A stretch of 64,000 bases of DNA from CAVSRC01 sp963730325 (lineage in GTDB: Bacteria > Pseudomonadota > Alphaproteobacteria > Rhizobiales > Kaistiaceae). Shown here one piece after another: positions 1-9,238 of the stretch. Both the position numbers and the translations under genes were made by a program. Under the pieces are notes generated by a model. The model made no database searches and had not been told where the DNA came from. It saw only the letters and a list, made by a program, of their open reading frames with translations. Location: contig CAVSRC010000009.1 of the NCBI GenBank assembly GCA_963730325.1, positions 1 through 64,000 on the forward strand, written 5' to 3'. The number at the start of each line of letters is the position of its first letter. Position 1 is the stretch's first letter.

Positions 1-500
1 AGGCCGAAGCGGCGGACCGCCTCTTCCCCGAGCGCCTTGCCCTGCGGAGCCTGCTGGGCGCCCACATAGCCGCCGCCATATTTTGCCACCACGGCCGGCA
101 GCGAGAGGGACTGGTGCCGTCGTTTCTTGATGCCGGCCTTATAGGCCTGCTCGGCCAACGGCATGATCGCGGCTTCGCCCGGATGACCCATCATGGCGAT
201 GCCGTCGGGTTTGGCGGCCACGGCTTCGCGCACTGCTGCACCATCGTCTCGGCCTTCCAGCCCGAGAACACGTAGTCGACTTGGCGCCGAATCGTGCGCC
301 GCCTGAACGGCACCGTTATAGACGATCGACGCGAAGGCATCGCCTTCGGCGCCGCCGGCGAAGAAACGCAGATGCACGTCACTGCACCATTTGTCGCGCA
401 AGGTTTCCGCATTGACGCTGGTCGCCGACGCCGTCAGCGCCAGGATGCTCGCGGCGGCAAGCAGCACGCCTCCCAGTTTGGCTTTCAGTCCCTGAGTCAT
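1..500 (-). CDS. Sugar ABC transporter periplasmic binding protein (partial, frame-disrupted)
   Basis: The gene starts at the ATG complementary to 498-500, behind a good GGGAGGA ribosome site, and runs off the left edge. The N-terminus is a clear signal peptide (basic MTQGLKAK, then an alanine/leucine core, cleavage near SVNA-ET). The mature part reads RFFAGGAEGDAFASIVYNGA and later KPDGIAMMGHPGEAAIMPLA, typical of RbsB-like Periplasmic_binding_4 proteins that bind pentoses, hexoses or polyols. Around 220-300 the frame is lost and regained: the expected VDYVFSGWKAETMVQQ stretch lies in another frame, so about three single bases are missing within 80 bp. It is the third gene of the operon begun at 2546, and permease and ATPase genes probably follow outside the window. 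Family assignment is good; the ligand is unknown. Confidence 0.8.
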   Translation of the reverse strand, partial: MTQGLKAKLGGVLLAAASILALTASATSVNAETLRDKWCSDVHLRFFAGGAEGDAFASIVYNGAVQAAHDSAPSRLRVLGLEGRDDGAAVREAVAAKPDGIAMMGHPGEAAIMPLAEQAYKAGIKKRRHQSLSLPAVVAKYGGGYVGAQQAPQGKALGEEAVRRFG

Positions 501-610
501 CGCTTATCCTCCCTTTCACCCCAGTGTTAGGGGCTCCTCCAGATGAATCCCGGCTTGGCTCCGGTGTTGTTGTTGTCCGGCCGAAGGCGACCGGAGGGGG
601 ACGACAGGTG

Positions 611-1509
611 TCAAAGATCGATGTATTCGCTCCCGCCGCGACACTGCTTGAGATAGTCGAGCGCCCGTACCTGGCCGGTCATCTCGAGTTCGTCGCGATA
701 GACCGGATCGTGCCAGCCTTCGATGTCGATCGAGCCCTTGAAGCCGGCCAGGCGCAGCTCGATGATGATCCGCGTCCAGTTGCTGTCGCCAAAGCCGGGC
801 GTGCGATTGGACGAACGGCACCTTGCCGAAGATGCCGTGCTCGCGGATCACGTCCCAGTGAACCGTCGCGTCCTTGCCGTGCACGTGGAAGATCTTGGGC
901 GCCCATTTGCGCAGCTGCGGGATCGGGTCGATCAGATTGACCATCTGATGGCACGGCTCCCATTCGAGGCCGAGATTGTCGGCGGGCAGCGCGTCGAACA
1001 TCATCTCCCAGGCGTCGGGATTGTGGGCGATGTTCCAGTCGCCGGTGGGCCCAGTTGCCGTCCATCGCGCAGTTCTCGAAGGCGATGCGCACGCCCTTGT
1101 CGGCGGCGCGCTTGGCAAGCTCGCCCAACACCTGCTTGTAGCGCGGCAGGCTGTCGGGCAGCGGCTTGCCGCGGATGCGCCCGGTAAAGCCGGTGACGAT
1201 GTCGGTGCCGAACAGATGGGCGTTGTCGATGAGGGTCTGCCAACCTTTGAGCGTTTCCCGGTCGAACTCCTGGTCCTCGAGCGGATTGCCGAACATCCCG
1301 AGCGCGCTGACCTTCACGTCGTCGTCGCCGATGGCATCCCTGATCTCGGCAGCAAGGCGCGGGATGTCCTTGTCGCCCATCGTCTGCCAGAAGTACGGCT
1401 GAATGCTCTCGAAGCCGTGTTGCAGGATCGAGCGGACATAGGCCGCCGGGTCGGCCAGGTTGGCCTTCACCATGGTCCCGATGCGCACATCGCGGAGAGG
1501 GTCAGTCAT
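611..1509 (-). CDS. Sugar phosphate isomerase/epimerase, TIM barrel (two frameshifts)
   Basis: This is an AP_endonuc_2/xylose-isomerase-like barrel of about 298 residues if repaired. The N-terminal two thirds (MTDPLRDVRIGTMVKANLAD to ENCAMDGNWA) is in one frame. An extra base in the GGGCCCA run near 1047-1052 then moves the reading frame to GDWNIAHNPDAWEMMFDALP. A second indel near 805 moves it again to GFGDSNWTRIIIELRLAGFK, ending at the TGA complementary to 611-613. Metal-ligand-like residues are present (FENC with Glu, HVHGKD with His and Asp, DIEGWHDP with Glu and His). Its ATG overlaps the stop of the upstream dehydrogenase by four bases (ATGA), so the two are translationally coupled. 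It likely acts on a keto-sugar made by that dehydrogenase. The exact reaction cannot be read from sequence. Confidence 0.8.
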
Positions 1510-2546
1510 GTGGTGGATTCCTGGATCTCGATTGCGACGGCCTGGCCGGTCTCGGCGCTTCTGATCGCGCCGAAGACCATTGCCAGGCTGTTAAGGTTCT
1601 CGCTGCTCGCCGTTTCGGGCGGCGGACCGCCGCGAACGGCAGCGACGAACTGCTTCATGATGGCGAGGTGGCCGCCGGTCGCGTCCGCTGCGTCGAGGGG
1701 AGGGATCTCAACGGGGCTCGTCGGATCGAACAGCCCATCCCGCGCGCCTCCGGCGACCACCTCGGCAGTGATCGTGTCGTGACCATCCCAGGTGAGCGAG
1801 CCGCGTTCGCCGACGATGCGCCAGGAGGCTTCCCAGCTCGTCCGCTCGCCATCGGCACACCAGCTGCCGCGATAGGTGAAGATCGCGCCGTCGCTCATGT
1901 CGAAGATCGCGGTCGCCGACGCGCCCTGCCGGTACCACGAGTTGGCCGGGTTCCATTCGCGGCAATAGACCCGCCGCCCCTCCAGCCCGGTCATGGCGCG
2001 CGCGGCATCGAACGTATGGATGGCCATGTCGAGCAGCAGCACATGGTCCATCTCCTCGCGGAAGCCGCCGAAATGCGGCGCCAGGAAGAAGTCGGCGTGG
2101 ATGCCGGTGGGCCTGCCGATGACGCCGCTGTCGACGAACCGTCGGATGCGGCGCACCGGTGCGATGTAGCGGCGGTTCTGGACGATGGCGTGAATGCGCC
2201 CGGCGTCACGGGCGGCGGCAATCATGGTGCGCGCGTCGGTGAGGCTCGGGGCGAGCGGCTTCTCGCTCAGCAGATGACAGCCGTGGCCGAAGGCGGAAGC
2301 GGCAACTGAGGGCCGCGCCGCAGGCACCACGACGTCGAAGACGATGTCGGGTTTCAGCGCGTCGAGCATGGCGTCCAGCGAATCGCCGGTGGCGGCGCCT
2401 GGCGGGCCGAACTCGCTCGCCCGGGAGCGCGCGCGTTCAACGTCGATGTCGACGAGCCCGACGATCGACAGATCATCGATCTGGCGCGCGGCCTCAAGCC
2501 ACGCGCGACTCATCGCTCCGCAACCGACGAGAACCGCCTCGAGCAA
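1506..2546 (-). CDS. Gfo/Idh/MocA family NAD(P)-dependent dehydrogenase
   Basis: An intact 346-residue protein. The Rossmann fold opens with VGCGAM (residues 7-12) and continues through the family signature SEKPLAPS, whose EKP at 95-97 places the catalytic Lys. The C-terminal alpha/beta domain contains DHVLLLDMAIHTFDAARAM, with the Asp/His expected in the active site. The family oxidises hydroxyls of sugars, inositols or sugar acids. It is the first gene of a leftward operon with an isomerase and a sugar-binding protein. The promoter region holds two LacI-type operators shared with the divergent regulator at 2756, so induction by the transported sugar is likely. The substrate is unknown. Confidence 0.9.
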   Translation of the reverse strand: MLEAVLVGCGAMSRAWLEAARQIDDLSIVGLVDIDVERARSRASEFGPPGAATGDSLDAMLDALKPDIVFDVVVPAARPSVAASAFGHGCHLLSEKPLAPSLTDARTMIAAARDAGRIHAIVQNRRYIAPVRRIRRFVDSGVIGRPTGIHADFFLAPHFGGFREEMDHVLLLDMAIHTFDAARAMTGLEGRRVYCREWNPANSWYRQGASATAIFDMSDGAIFTYRGSWCADGERTSWEASWRIVGERGSLTWDGHDTITAEVVAGGARDGLFDPTSPVEIPPLDAADATGGHLAIMKQFVAAVRGGPPPETASSENLNSLAMVFGAIRSAETGQAVAIEIQESTT

Positions 2547-2596
2547 TCCCGCTCCTCCCCTCCCTGCCGGTCCTTCTTAGTCGAGACCGGGCCTTC

Positions 2597-2610
2597 CGTA
2601 AGCGCTTACG
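2597..2610. promoter_or_regulatory. LacI-family operator 1
   Basis: A perfect 14-bp palindrome CGTAAGCGCTTACG with the central CG step typical of LacI/GalR operators. It lies about 50 bp upstream of the dehydrogenase start at 2546. An identical copy lies 87 bp to the right, so one dimeric or tetrameric repressor could bridge both. Confidence 0.85.
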
Positions 2611-2683
2611 AAACTCTGTATTTTTGCCTTAGCGGCTTGTCCCGCTTTGAGTTTTCTTCGCGTTCTGGGGCTGCAACGTGCTT

Positions 2684-2697
2684 CGTAAGCGCTTACG
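2684..2697. promoter_or_regulatory. LacI-family operator 2
   Basis: The second perfect copy of CGTAAGCGCTTACG, 59 bp upstream of the lacI-type gene start at 2756. The 87-bp centre-to-centre distance is close to eight helical turns, suiting loop formation and joint control of the divergent operon and of the regulator itself. Confidence 0.85.
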
Positions 2698-2755
2698 ATG
2701 CTATGTTCGGCATACAATCCGTGTCAATAGCCACCATGGGTTTTCGGAGATTCTG

Positions 2756-3832
2756 ATGAGAGGCATCGCCCGGCTAGCACAGGAGCTGGGGATTTCCACC
2801 GGCACCGTGTCCCGCGCGCTCAACGGCAAGCCGGACGTGAACGAAGCGACGCGTCGCCGCGTTCTTGAGGCGGCGCAACGTCTTGGCTATGCGCCCAACC
2901 AGGCGGCCAGGGCGCTGGCCCAGGGCATGACGCGATCTGTCGGGTTCATGATCGAACTCGACCCGGAGAGCGCCGCCAGCACCGACTACTTCTTCATGGG
3001 TGTGTTCGACGGGGTCCAGCATGTCCTCGCCAAACAGGGGCTCGATCTTCTCGTCTTGCCGTGTGCCAGCAGCCAGGACCACTACACCTATCTTGAGCGG
3101 TTCGTGTCACGCAGTGCCGTGGACGGCATGATCCTGGCGGCGACGCGGACGATCGACCGCCGCATCGAGCTGCTGCAATCGGCAAAGATTCCTTTCGTGA
3201 CCCTCGGGCGCAGCGATACCGGAAGTGGGTATTCCTGGATCGATCTCGATTTCGAAGGGGCCGTCGCGACAACCGTTGACCGGTTCGTGCAACGCGGACA
3301 CCGGCGGATCGCCGCGACAGTTCCGTATGGCGAGATGAATTTCGGGGCAGTGTTCAAGCAGGCCTATCAGGACAGCCTGGCGCGACACGGCATCGATTTC
3401 GATCCGGCGCTCGTTTTTGTCACGCCGCGGCAGGAAGACCTCGGCGATGCTATCGTCGACAACATGCTGGCCAATCCGGAGCCGCCGACCGCTGTATTGT
3501 TGATCTATGAAGTGACGGCCATCGGGATCTATCGGCGCCTTCGCGAGCTGGGGCTTGAACCTGGTCGCGACCTTGCCGTCGTCAGCTTCCGCGACGAACC
3601 AACGGTACGATTTCTCGCGCCATCGATGACATGCTTTCATGTATCCTTGCAGGAACTGGGTATGTCGCTTGCACATGCGCTGCTGCCCCAGATTCCCCTT
3701 CGCGGGCAACAGCCCTCCCAATCGATCGTGCAGAGCCGCGCGCCTATGACGCTCGTACCTGGTGAAAGCGACGCGTGCGACCCGGCGCTTGTTCCAATTG
3801 CTGAGATATTGGCGTCGCGCAGCGCTTCCTGA
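2756..3832 (+). CDS. LacI family transcriptional regulator
   Basis: 358 residues from the ATG at 2756. This start is preferred over in-frame upstream codons because the DNA-binding domain begins at once (IARLAQELGISTGTVSRALN, residues 4-23) and a GGAG ribosome site lies at about 2745-2748. The hinge helix region NQAARAL follows, then a periplasmic-binding-protein-like effector domain (GVFDGVQ, VDGMILAA, AVVSFRDEP). It is divergent from the sugar operon at 2546-1. The two identical palindromes at 2597 and 2684 are its probable operators, giving local control and autoregulation. The effector is probably the sugar bound by the protein at 1-500 or a derivative. Confidence 0.93.
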   Translation: MRGIARLAQELGISTGTVSRALNGKPDVNEATRRRVLEAAQRLGYAPNQAARALAQGMTRSVGFMIELDPESAASTDYFFMGVFDGVQHVLAKQGLDLLVLPCASSQDHYTYLERFVSRSAVDGMILAATRTIDRRIELLQSAKIPFVTLGRSDTGSGYSWIDLDFEGAVATTVDRFVQRGHRRIAATVPYGEMNFGAVFKQAYQDSLARHGIDFDPALVFVTPRQEDLGDAIVDNMLANPEPPTAVLLIYEVTAIGIYRRLRELGLEPGRDLAVVSFRDEPTVRFLAPSMTCFHVSLQELGMSLAHALLPQIPLRGQQPSQSIVQSRAPMTLVPGESDACDPALVPIAEILASRSAS

Positions 3833-3839
3833 CGAGGGC

Positions 3840-4349
3840 CGTGTACTTGACCTCTCCACCAAGAAATGTGGCTGACGGCTTGTGCGCTTCGTCGCAAACG
3901 ATCAGGTTCCATCGGCAGTCGGGTGCCTTGAGCTTCTGCTGCACATCTTCATTTCGCGAGAGCTCGTCGAGAGGGGCGATGACGAGGTTGGTCTCGAAGA
4001 ACCAATTTCCCGTGCGTGTCGCTTCCAGCTTGTCGTTGGTCAGAATCTCGAAGGGGAGATTGAAGCGGCGGTAGAGCCAATCCTGCCACTGCTCAGCCAA
4101 GCTGCCGGGGCAGACGACGAGACATCGCTGGAGGTCTCCCCGTGCGACGAGCTCCTTCATCAACAGCCCGGTCATGATCGTCTTGCCGGCACCGGGGTCA
4201 TCGGCGAGCAAGAAGCGCAACGGTTGCCGCGGCAGCATGCACTCGTAGACAGCCGTGATTTGATGCGGCAGCGGCTCGACGACGGGATGCGCTCGCGGCG
4301 CGTGAAGAATGAGCGGCTTCGACCTGGGGTCAGGTGGTTGTGTCGGCAT
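3840..4349 (-). pseudogene. Fragment of SNF2/DEAD-type helicase
   Basis: The reading frame contains PHQITAVYECMLP, Walker A LLADDPGAGKTIM (residues 48-60) and Walker B VCDEAH (152-156), with RCLVVCPGSLAEQWQDWL between them. These are helicase motifs Q, I, Ia and II of large SNF2-like proteins of about 1000 residues that occur in defence-type loci. Homology stops abruptly at EVKYT near 3845, and the N-terminal region is also missing, so motifs III-VI are absent and the piece cannot be a working helicase. It lies between the LacI gene and a beta-propeller gene whose 3' end it overlaps. I read it as the debris of a lost defence or mobile locus. Confidence 0.75.
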
Positions 4350-4981
4350 TCCGAGGTCGACGGATCGCCCGAAATCTTGCCGCTATCACCGCCGCCGCAG
4401 AAAAAGCGATCGCCGCCATCGGATTCGAGGCCCGAGACGCCGAATCCGGGCGGCATGTCGAGGCTGACGAGGACTTCGCCGGTCTCCGGATCGATGCGCC
4501 GCACGTCGCTTTCATTGTCCTGCCACGTGCCGTGCCAGAACTCGCCATCCACCCAGGTAACGCCCGTCACGAACCGGTTCGACTCAATGGTCCGCATAAT
4601 TTTCCCGGTTTCGGGCTCGATCTGATGAATCTTGTGCCCGCGGTGCTGGCCGACCCAGAGCGACCCATCGGCCCAGGCAAGCCCGGAATCCCCGCCATTG
4701 CCGGGCGCGGGAATGGTGGCGAGGATGTCGCCGGTCGCTGGATCGATTTTGCGGATCACTGCTTCGGCAATCTGATAGAGGTGTGTGCCGTCGAAGGCCG
4801 TTCCGGCATCCGCCGTGACATCGAACTTGCCTGCCGTTTCGCCGCTGCCCGGATCGAGGACGTTCAGCTTGTCGCCGCTCGCGAACCAGATCCGACGTCC
4901 GTCAAAGCTGACCCCGGCCACGTTCCTGACACCCGGGAAGGGGCCGTATTCGCGAAGGATCTCTGCCGGCATCAGTTTCAT
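4330..4981 (-). CDS. Beta-propeller protein, virginiamycin B lyase/glutaminyl cyclotransferase-like (3' frameshift)
   Basis: About 217 residues without a signal peptide. It is built of propeller blades with recurring IDP-TG motifs: LNVLDPGSGETAGKFDV, IRKIDPATGDILATI, IHQIEPETGKIMRTI and VRRIDPETGEVLVSL. The frame is broken near 4376 after FCGGGDSGK; one frame shift restores RAIRRP and a stop at 4330-4332, otherwise the frame reads on into the helicase remnant. The gene lies 9 bp beyond the stop of a winged-helix regulator on the same strand, so the two are probably co-transcribed. No enzymatic residues can be assigned, and a sensor or binding role is equally possible. Confidence 0.7.
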
Positions 4982-4990
4982 GGCGTCATC

Positions 4991-6212
4991 CTAGCCCGCA
5001 ACCGTCGACGCGGGGAGTAACAAGCTTGTCGGGAAACCAGGTACTTTCGGCGTCATCCATCGACACGCCCGTCCGCGTCCGAAGGATTCGACGGCGCCAG
5101 CTTCGGCAAGCGTCTCGAGCGCCCGCAACACCGTGCGCGGACTGACGCCGAGCGCCAGCGCCAGGGCCGAGCTTGACCAGGCCTCGCCATCGGCGAGAAG
5201 CGCCAGCACCTCGGCGTGATCACCTTCTTCGGGCGGCGCCAGCACCGCGACGGCGCTCGTTGCCCGCGGTTCCAACACAAAGCCGCGCTCGGTTGCGTGC
5301 ACAATGGCCAGCGATTTGATTTGCTCGCGAACCCGTCCGATTTCGACGCGCAGTCGGGCACGATGGGATTCGTCGGCGTGCCGTGCCCGGAAGGCGCGCC
5401 CAAGCAGCACCTCCCGTGACACATCTCGGGGCCATGCTTCGGCAAGCACGCGGACGAGTGCAAGCAGCACCGGGCGCGTGGTGAGGGGGACTATTACCGT
5501 TCCGGCGCGCACGACGTTGCGGCAGGCATCGACGATCAGCGTGTCGGAAGCCAGCAATGCCTCGAGTTCCGACAGACCAAGCAGCCGATCCTCGCCCCGT
5601 GCAATCAGACGCGCGGCCGGTGCTGCGAATGCGTGTGCCGCCCGCTCGACCTCGGCCACCAGTGCCGGAATTCCCGCCTCGTGCGCGGCCCGGGTCGCCC
5701 GGCCCAGCGCGGCTTCCGCCGTCTTTGCCCGAACGCGCCGCATCGCGATGCCGGCCGCCACCAGTTCGTATCCGGCTCTCGACGACGCGGACAGCGCATC
5801 GGCATCGAGTCCGTCGAGCACCCGCTCGGCCTCGTCGAGCCGACCGATCAGGAGAAGACGTCGAGCGTCGAGATAGCCGGCGTGGGCCGTATTCGCACGA
5901 TCGCCTAACTTTTTCCAGAGTCGTGCGCGCCACGCCAAGCTTCTGCGTAGACTGGCCGAGATCGCGAAAGACGAGTGCGATCTCGGCCTCCGCGAGGACG
6001 CATCGCGCTCGGGCCATGGGTTCTTTTGGGCCGAAAGCGCGTACGGCGCTCCGCAAGAGCTCTCCGGCGCGGGGAAGATCGCCAAGCTGCGCCATGGCGA
6101 TGCCGCGCAACGCCAGCGCTGGTGGGTCATCGCGCAAGGCGACCCGCTTCAGCGCCCCGAGTGGATCGCCGGTCGAAAGGGCACGTGCTGCCGCAGTGAT
6201 CAGCGAGTCCAT
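4991..6212 (-). CDS. Winged-helix regulator with TPR-like N-terminus (frameshift)
   Basis: Starts at 6212 (MDSLITAAARALSTGDPLGA). About 90 residues of helical repeat sequence follow (ALALRGIAMAQLGDLPRAGE). The frame changes at the T5/A5 run at 5910-5914 and continues as GDRANTAHAGYLDARRLLLI down to the stop at 4991. The repaired protein is about 405 residues. The middle part ends in a domain like the OmpR/SARP winged helix (VLLALVRVLAEAWPRDVSRE, ESHRARLRVEIGRVREQI). The C-terminal 70 residues form a second winged helix (SSSALALALGVSPRTVLRAL). Likely a cytoplasmic transcription factor. It is adjacent to, and on the same strand as, the beta-propeller gene. Its target is unknown. Confidence 0.7.
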
Positions 6213-6318
6213 GCAAATCCCGTCATATTTGTAACTCCCACCCGGTTCTCATGCTGCCGTACAGCCTTGTCCGTTGCGCAGCGGCCGGGAGCGGCAAGAT
6301 CGACCGGAGGACTCGAAG

Positions 6319-6609
6319 ATGGCAGGATTTGCAATCGGCACGAAACGGCAAGGGCCAGGTTTGGCAAAGCCGCGATCCGGCTGTTTGGCTTGGCCTCGCG
6401 GCGGCTCCGACCTTCTTGCTGATGGCCTGGATTTCCGTGATCGGCTCGCCGGTGGGGGCGATGTGCTCTGGAGTGTCGGTTCTGTTCCGATCAGCGATAT
6501 GGCCCTGATGTATCTCCTGATGGGCATTTTCCATGCTTCGCCCTGGCTGAAGCTTGTTTCCGTCCGCGCGCGGCGCTTCGACAACACCATCCAGACTGAA
6601 GGAGACTGA
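6319..6609 (+). pseudogene. Small membrane protein gene, frame-disrupted
   Basis: The stretch between the divergent winged-helix gene and the DUF899 gene holds two hydrophobic segments in different frames: AVWLGLAAAPTFLLMAWISV (about 6377-6440) and PISDMALMYLLMGIFHASPW (about 6487-6545). The second frame ends with a stop at 6607-6609, two bases before the DUF899 start. Together they look like a short two- or three-helix inner-membrane protein co-transcribed with DUF899, broken by one or two indels around 6345-6480. The start is uncertain; an ATG at 6319 follows GAAG. The function is unknown. Confidence 0.45.
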
Positions 6610-6611
6610 CC

Positions 6612-7308
6612 ATGCAGCATTCGGTCGTTTCACGCGAAGAATGGCTTGCTGCCCGCAAGGCACTTCTCGCCAGGGAACTCGCCCTGACCCATGAGCTTGA
6701 CGCCCTGCGTGCCGAACGCCGGCAACTGCCCTGGGTCAGGATCGACAAGGACTATGTCTTCGAGGGGCCGGATGGCGACATGCAGGCTCGGCGACCTGTT
6801 CAACGGCCGCAGCCAGCTTGCCATCTACCATTTCATGCTGACGCCGGGCACGGACCACATCTGCCCTGGCTGCTCCTACACGATGGACCATGTCGATGGG
6901 GCGCGGCAGCACTTCGAGCACGCCGATCTCGCCTTTGCCGCAGTCTCGCGCGCATCGATCGGGCGGATCGGGGAGGTCAAGGAGCGGATGGGCTGGACCT
7001 TTCCCTGGGTGTCTTCAGGCGACGGCGATTTCAACTATGATTTTGGTGTCTCGTTCACGGCCGAGGACCGTGCTGCCGGCCGCGCCACCTACAACTACGG
7101 CAAGACGCTGATCGAAAAGTCCCCGGACATGTTCGGCGTCAGCGTCTTCATAAAGGAAGAGAACGGCGATGTTTTCCACACCTACTCGACCTATCACCGC
7201 GGCACCGAACTATTGATGGGCGCGTTCAACTGGCTTGACCTCGCGCCCAAGGGCCGCAACGAGGCTGACGGCACCATGAGTTGGGTCAGGCTCCACGATG
7301 AATACTGA
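6612..7308 (+). CDS. DUF899 thioredoxin-like protein (frameshift)
   Basis: About 232 residues if repaired. The N-terminus reads REEWLAARKALLARELALTH and YVFEGPDGD. An indel near 6784-6790 then shifts the frame to LGDLFNGRSQLAIYHFMLTP. The rest is intact: CPGCSYTMDHVDGARQHFEH, MGWTFPWVSSG, NYDFGVSFTAEDRAAGRATY, GVSVFIKEENGDVFHTYSTY and GAFNWLDLAPKGRN. CPGC is the position of a thioredoxin-like CxxC. The family is common in soil proteobacteria and has a predicted redox role, but no reaction that I can name. The conservation on both sides of the break argues for a sequencing error or a very recent mutation. Confidence 0.85.
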
Positions 7309-7439
7309 CAAGCGCCGGACGGCCTGACGATCGGGGCCCTGCTCGAAACCCTCGGGCGGGGCCTGCCCCATCGACGGCGAGTGCGAGGTCGATACCGGCA
7401 GATATGCCCGCTGGCGTCCGCACGAACCCCGATCCAGTG

Positions 7440-7790
7440 CTACATGGTGACGATGAGTCTGTGGGCCTGCCCGTCCAAAGGTACGCGCACCGGCCCGTCG
7501 GGACATTGAATCGGCACGCCGTCGAGGGAGACGTGGGAGATGCCACGGCACCGATGGGATGGGTTATCGACGCGAATATCGTACTGAGTTGATCCCAGTC
7601 TGATCGTCGCCTCAAATCCCGGCCAAGCGGCCGGAATGCATGGATCGATGACGACGAACGCTGCCTCGCGGCGAACTCCGAGAATGCCTTCGACACCGGC
7701 GCGATACATCCACGCGGCCGAGCCCGTGTACCAGGTCCATCCGCCCCGTCCGGCATCGCTGCAGCGACCGGTCGCGGAGACGGGCCGCCG
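7440..7790 (-). pseudogene. C-terminal fragment of GH94 cyclic beta-1,2-glucan synthase
   Basis: About 115 residues, GRGGWTWYTGSAAWMYRAGV through IDPCIPAAWPGFEATIRLGS to a stop at 7440-7442. This is the C-terminal catalytic/jelly-roll part of GH94 phosphorylase domains as found in NdvB-type cyclic glucan synthases (about 2800 residues) and cellobiose/chitobiose phosphorylases. Nothing upstream of the GGWTWY motif remains; homology stops near 7790, where a CoA-transferase fragment begins on the opposite strand. The piece is a non-functional remnant left by a deletion or rearrangement. Confidence 0.75.
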
Positions 7791-8510
7791 GTGCCGGTCG
7801 GTTCCGGTTTCTCTGACCAAGTCGGCGCTATGAACATGGTCTACGGCATACTGTCTGCGCTCTATTGGCGCGAGCGGTCCGGACGCGGTCAGGAGATCAA
7901 GGTCGATCTGCTCACCGGTATGCTTGCCCACCAGGGACAGGAAATGCTGATGGCGATGAATTTCGGCATCGACATGCAGCGACCGAAGTCTGGCATCGGT
8001 CATCCCGGCATGGAAGCACCGTTCGGCGTATACCCGACGTCTGACGGCTGGGTGACCATCGCCATGAGTTCCTATGCCAAGCTGGTTGGCGTGCTCGGCG
8101 ATGAGAGCCTGCTCGCTTATGACGACCCGAAGATACTGTTCGAGAAGCGCGACGACATCTGGGAGAAACTCGCGGCGCTGACGAAGATGTGGACGACGGC
8201 CGAATTGATGAATGCAATGCTCGCGGTCGACATCTGGTGCGGTGAGGTCAAGACACATCTGCAGGCATCCGAGGATCCGCAGGTCCGCCACATGAACGCT
8301 ATCGCCACGTATGATCACCCGACGGCCGGCCGCGTGAAGGTAGTGGCACCGGCGGTCAAGATGAGCGAAACGCCCGCAACGATCGAACGGCCGGCGCCCC
8401 GCGTCGGCGAGCACACGCGGGAAATCCTCGCCGAGTTCGGGTTTGAACCAGCCGAGATCGATGCGTTTGTGGAGAATGACAGCGTCAGTCAGGCCGAAAG
8501 CGTATCGTAA
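7791..8510 (+). pseudogene. C-terminal fragment of CaiB/BaiF family CoA transferase
   Basis: 239 codons: VGAMNMVYGILSALYWRERS, GRGQEIKVDLLTGMLA, FGVYPTSDGWVTIAMSSYAK and MWTTAELMNAMLA match residues of about 150 onward in type III CoA transferases of about 400 residues. The N-terminal domain with the catalytic Asp region is missing. There is no plausible promoter or ribosome site; the frame emerges directly from the GH94 fragment on the other strand. I regard it as a truncated pseudogene. The 225 bases up to 8735 show no gene. Confidence 0.75.
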
Positions 8511-8735
8511 TTCAGCGCGGCGACAGCAACGGCAACAGCACGCGATTATGTCCACAAAACCGGCAGGAGCTCAGCTCGTGTCTTTCGATGTGAACGTCGT
8601 GCTTGCATCGCAGAGTTGGCAAAGACGTATGAACGCGCTGCTGCGCCATTCTTCCCTACTGGCGCGCTTGTCATCGCCACGTAGTGCGTTCCGGTATTCC
8701 TCAAGAAATTTCTCGGGTTTTGCTAATTTATCAAA

Positions 8736-9233
8736 CTAGACATCGGTGTCGCCGCGCGGCCCGGTGCGGCGCGATAGCAATTGCACGATTTCGGCCACGG
8801 CATAGACGGCGATGAGCACGCCGCCGGCGGGAACGGAGTAGTACCAGCCGGACTTGGGCAGTTGAAGGAAGGGAGTGTGCTCGATGCTGCCTGCGGCGAA
8901 CAGCCAACCCCAATAGATCAGGACAAAAGCCAGCACCAGGCCGGCGATCAGCGATAGCAGGTCGAGAGCGAACCTCACGCGTGCCGGGGCCATGTCGAGG
9001 AGAGCGCCAACCCGGAAATGGCTTTGCTGGCGCCACAGGGCAGCCGCACCGATGAATACCATCCAGGCAAACAGGAACTCGATGATCTCGTCGTAGCCCG
9101 CGATGGAAACGACCGGTACTTCGCGCACCACGATGCCGACGATCATTAGAATCAGGATGCCAATCAGGCATGCGATCACCACTGTCCGCATCGTCCAGGC
9201 GAGGGCGGCATCCAGTTTTCGCAGCCAGGTCAT
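8736..9233 (-). CDS. TRAP transporter small permease (DctQ), transporter 1
   Basis: 165 residues from MTWLRKLDAALAW with four hydrophobic segments (about residues 14-36, 50-66, 87-109, 130-152) and the DctQ signature YDEIIEFLFAWMVFIGAAAL. DctQ pairs with DctM in the inner membrane of secondary TRAP importers. The start lies 5 bp after the DctM stop, so the leftward order is dctP-dctM-dctQ rather than the usual P-Q-M. The stop is TAG at 8736-8738. Confidence 0.9.
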   Translation of the reverse strand: MTWLRKLDAALAWTMRTVVIACLIGILILMIVGIVVREVPVVSIAGYDEIIEFLFAWMVFIGAAALWRQQSHFRVGALLDMAPARVRFALDLLSLIAGLVLAFVLIYWGWLFAAGSIEHTPFLQLPKSGWYYSVPAGGVLIAVYAVAEIVQLLSRRTGPRGDTDV

Positions 9234-9238
9234 AAGTC

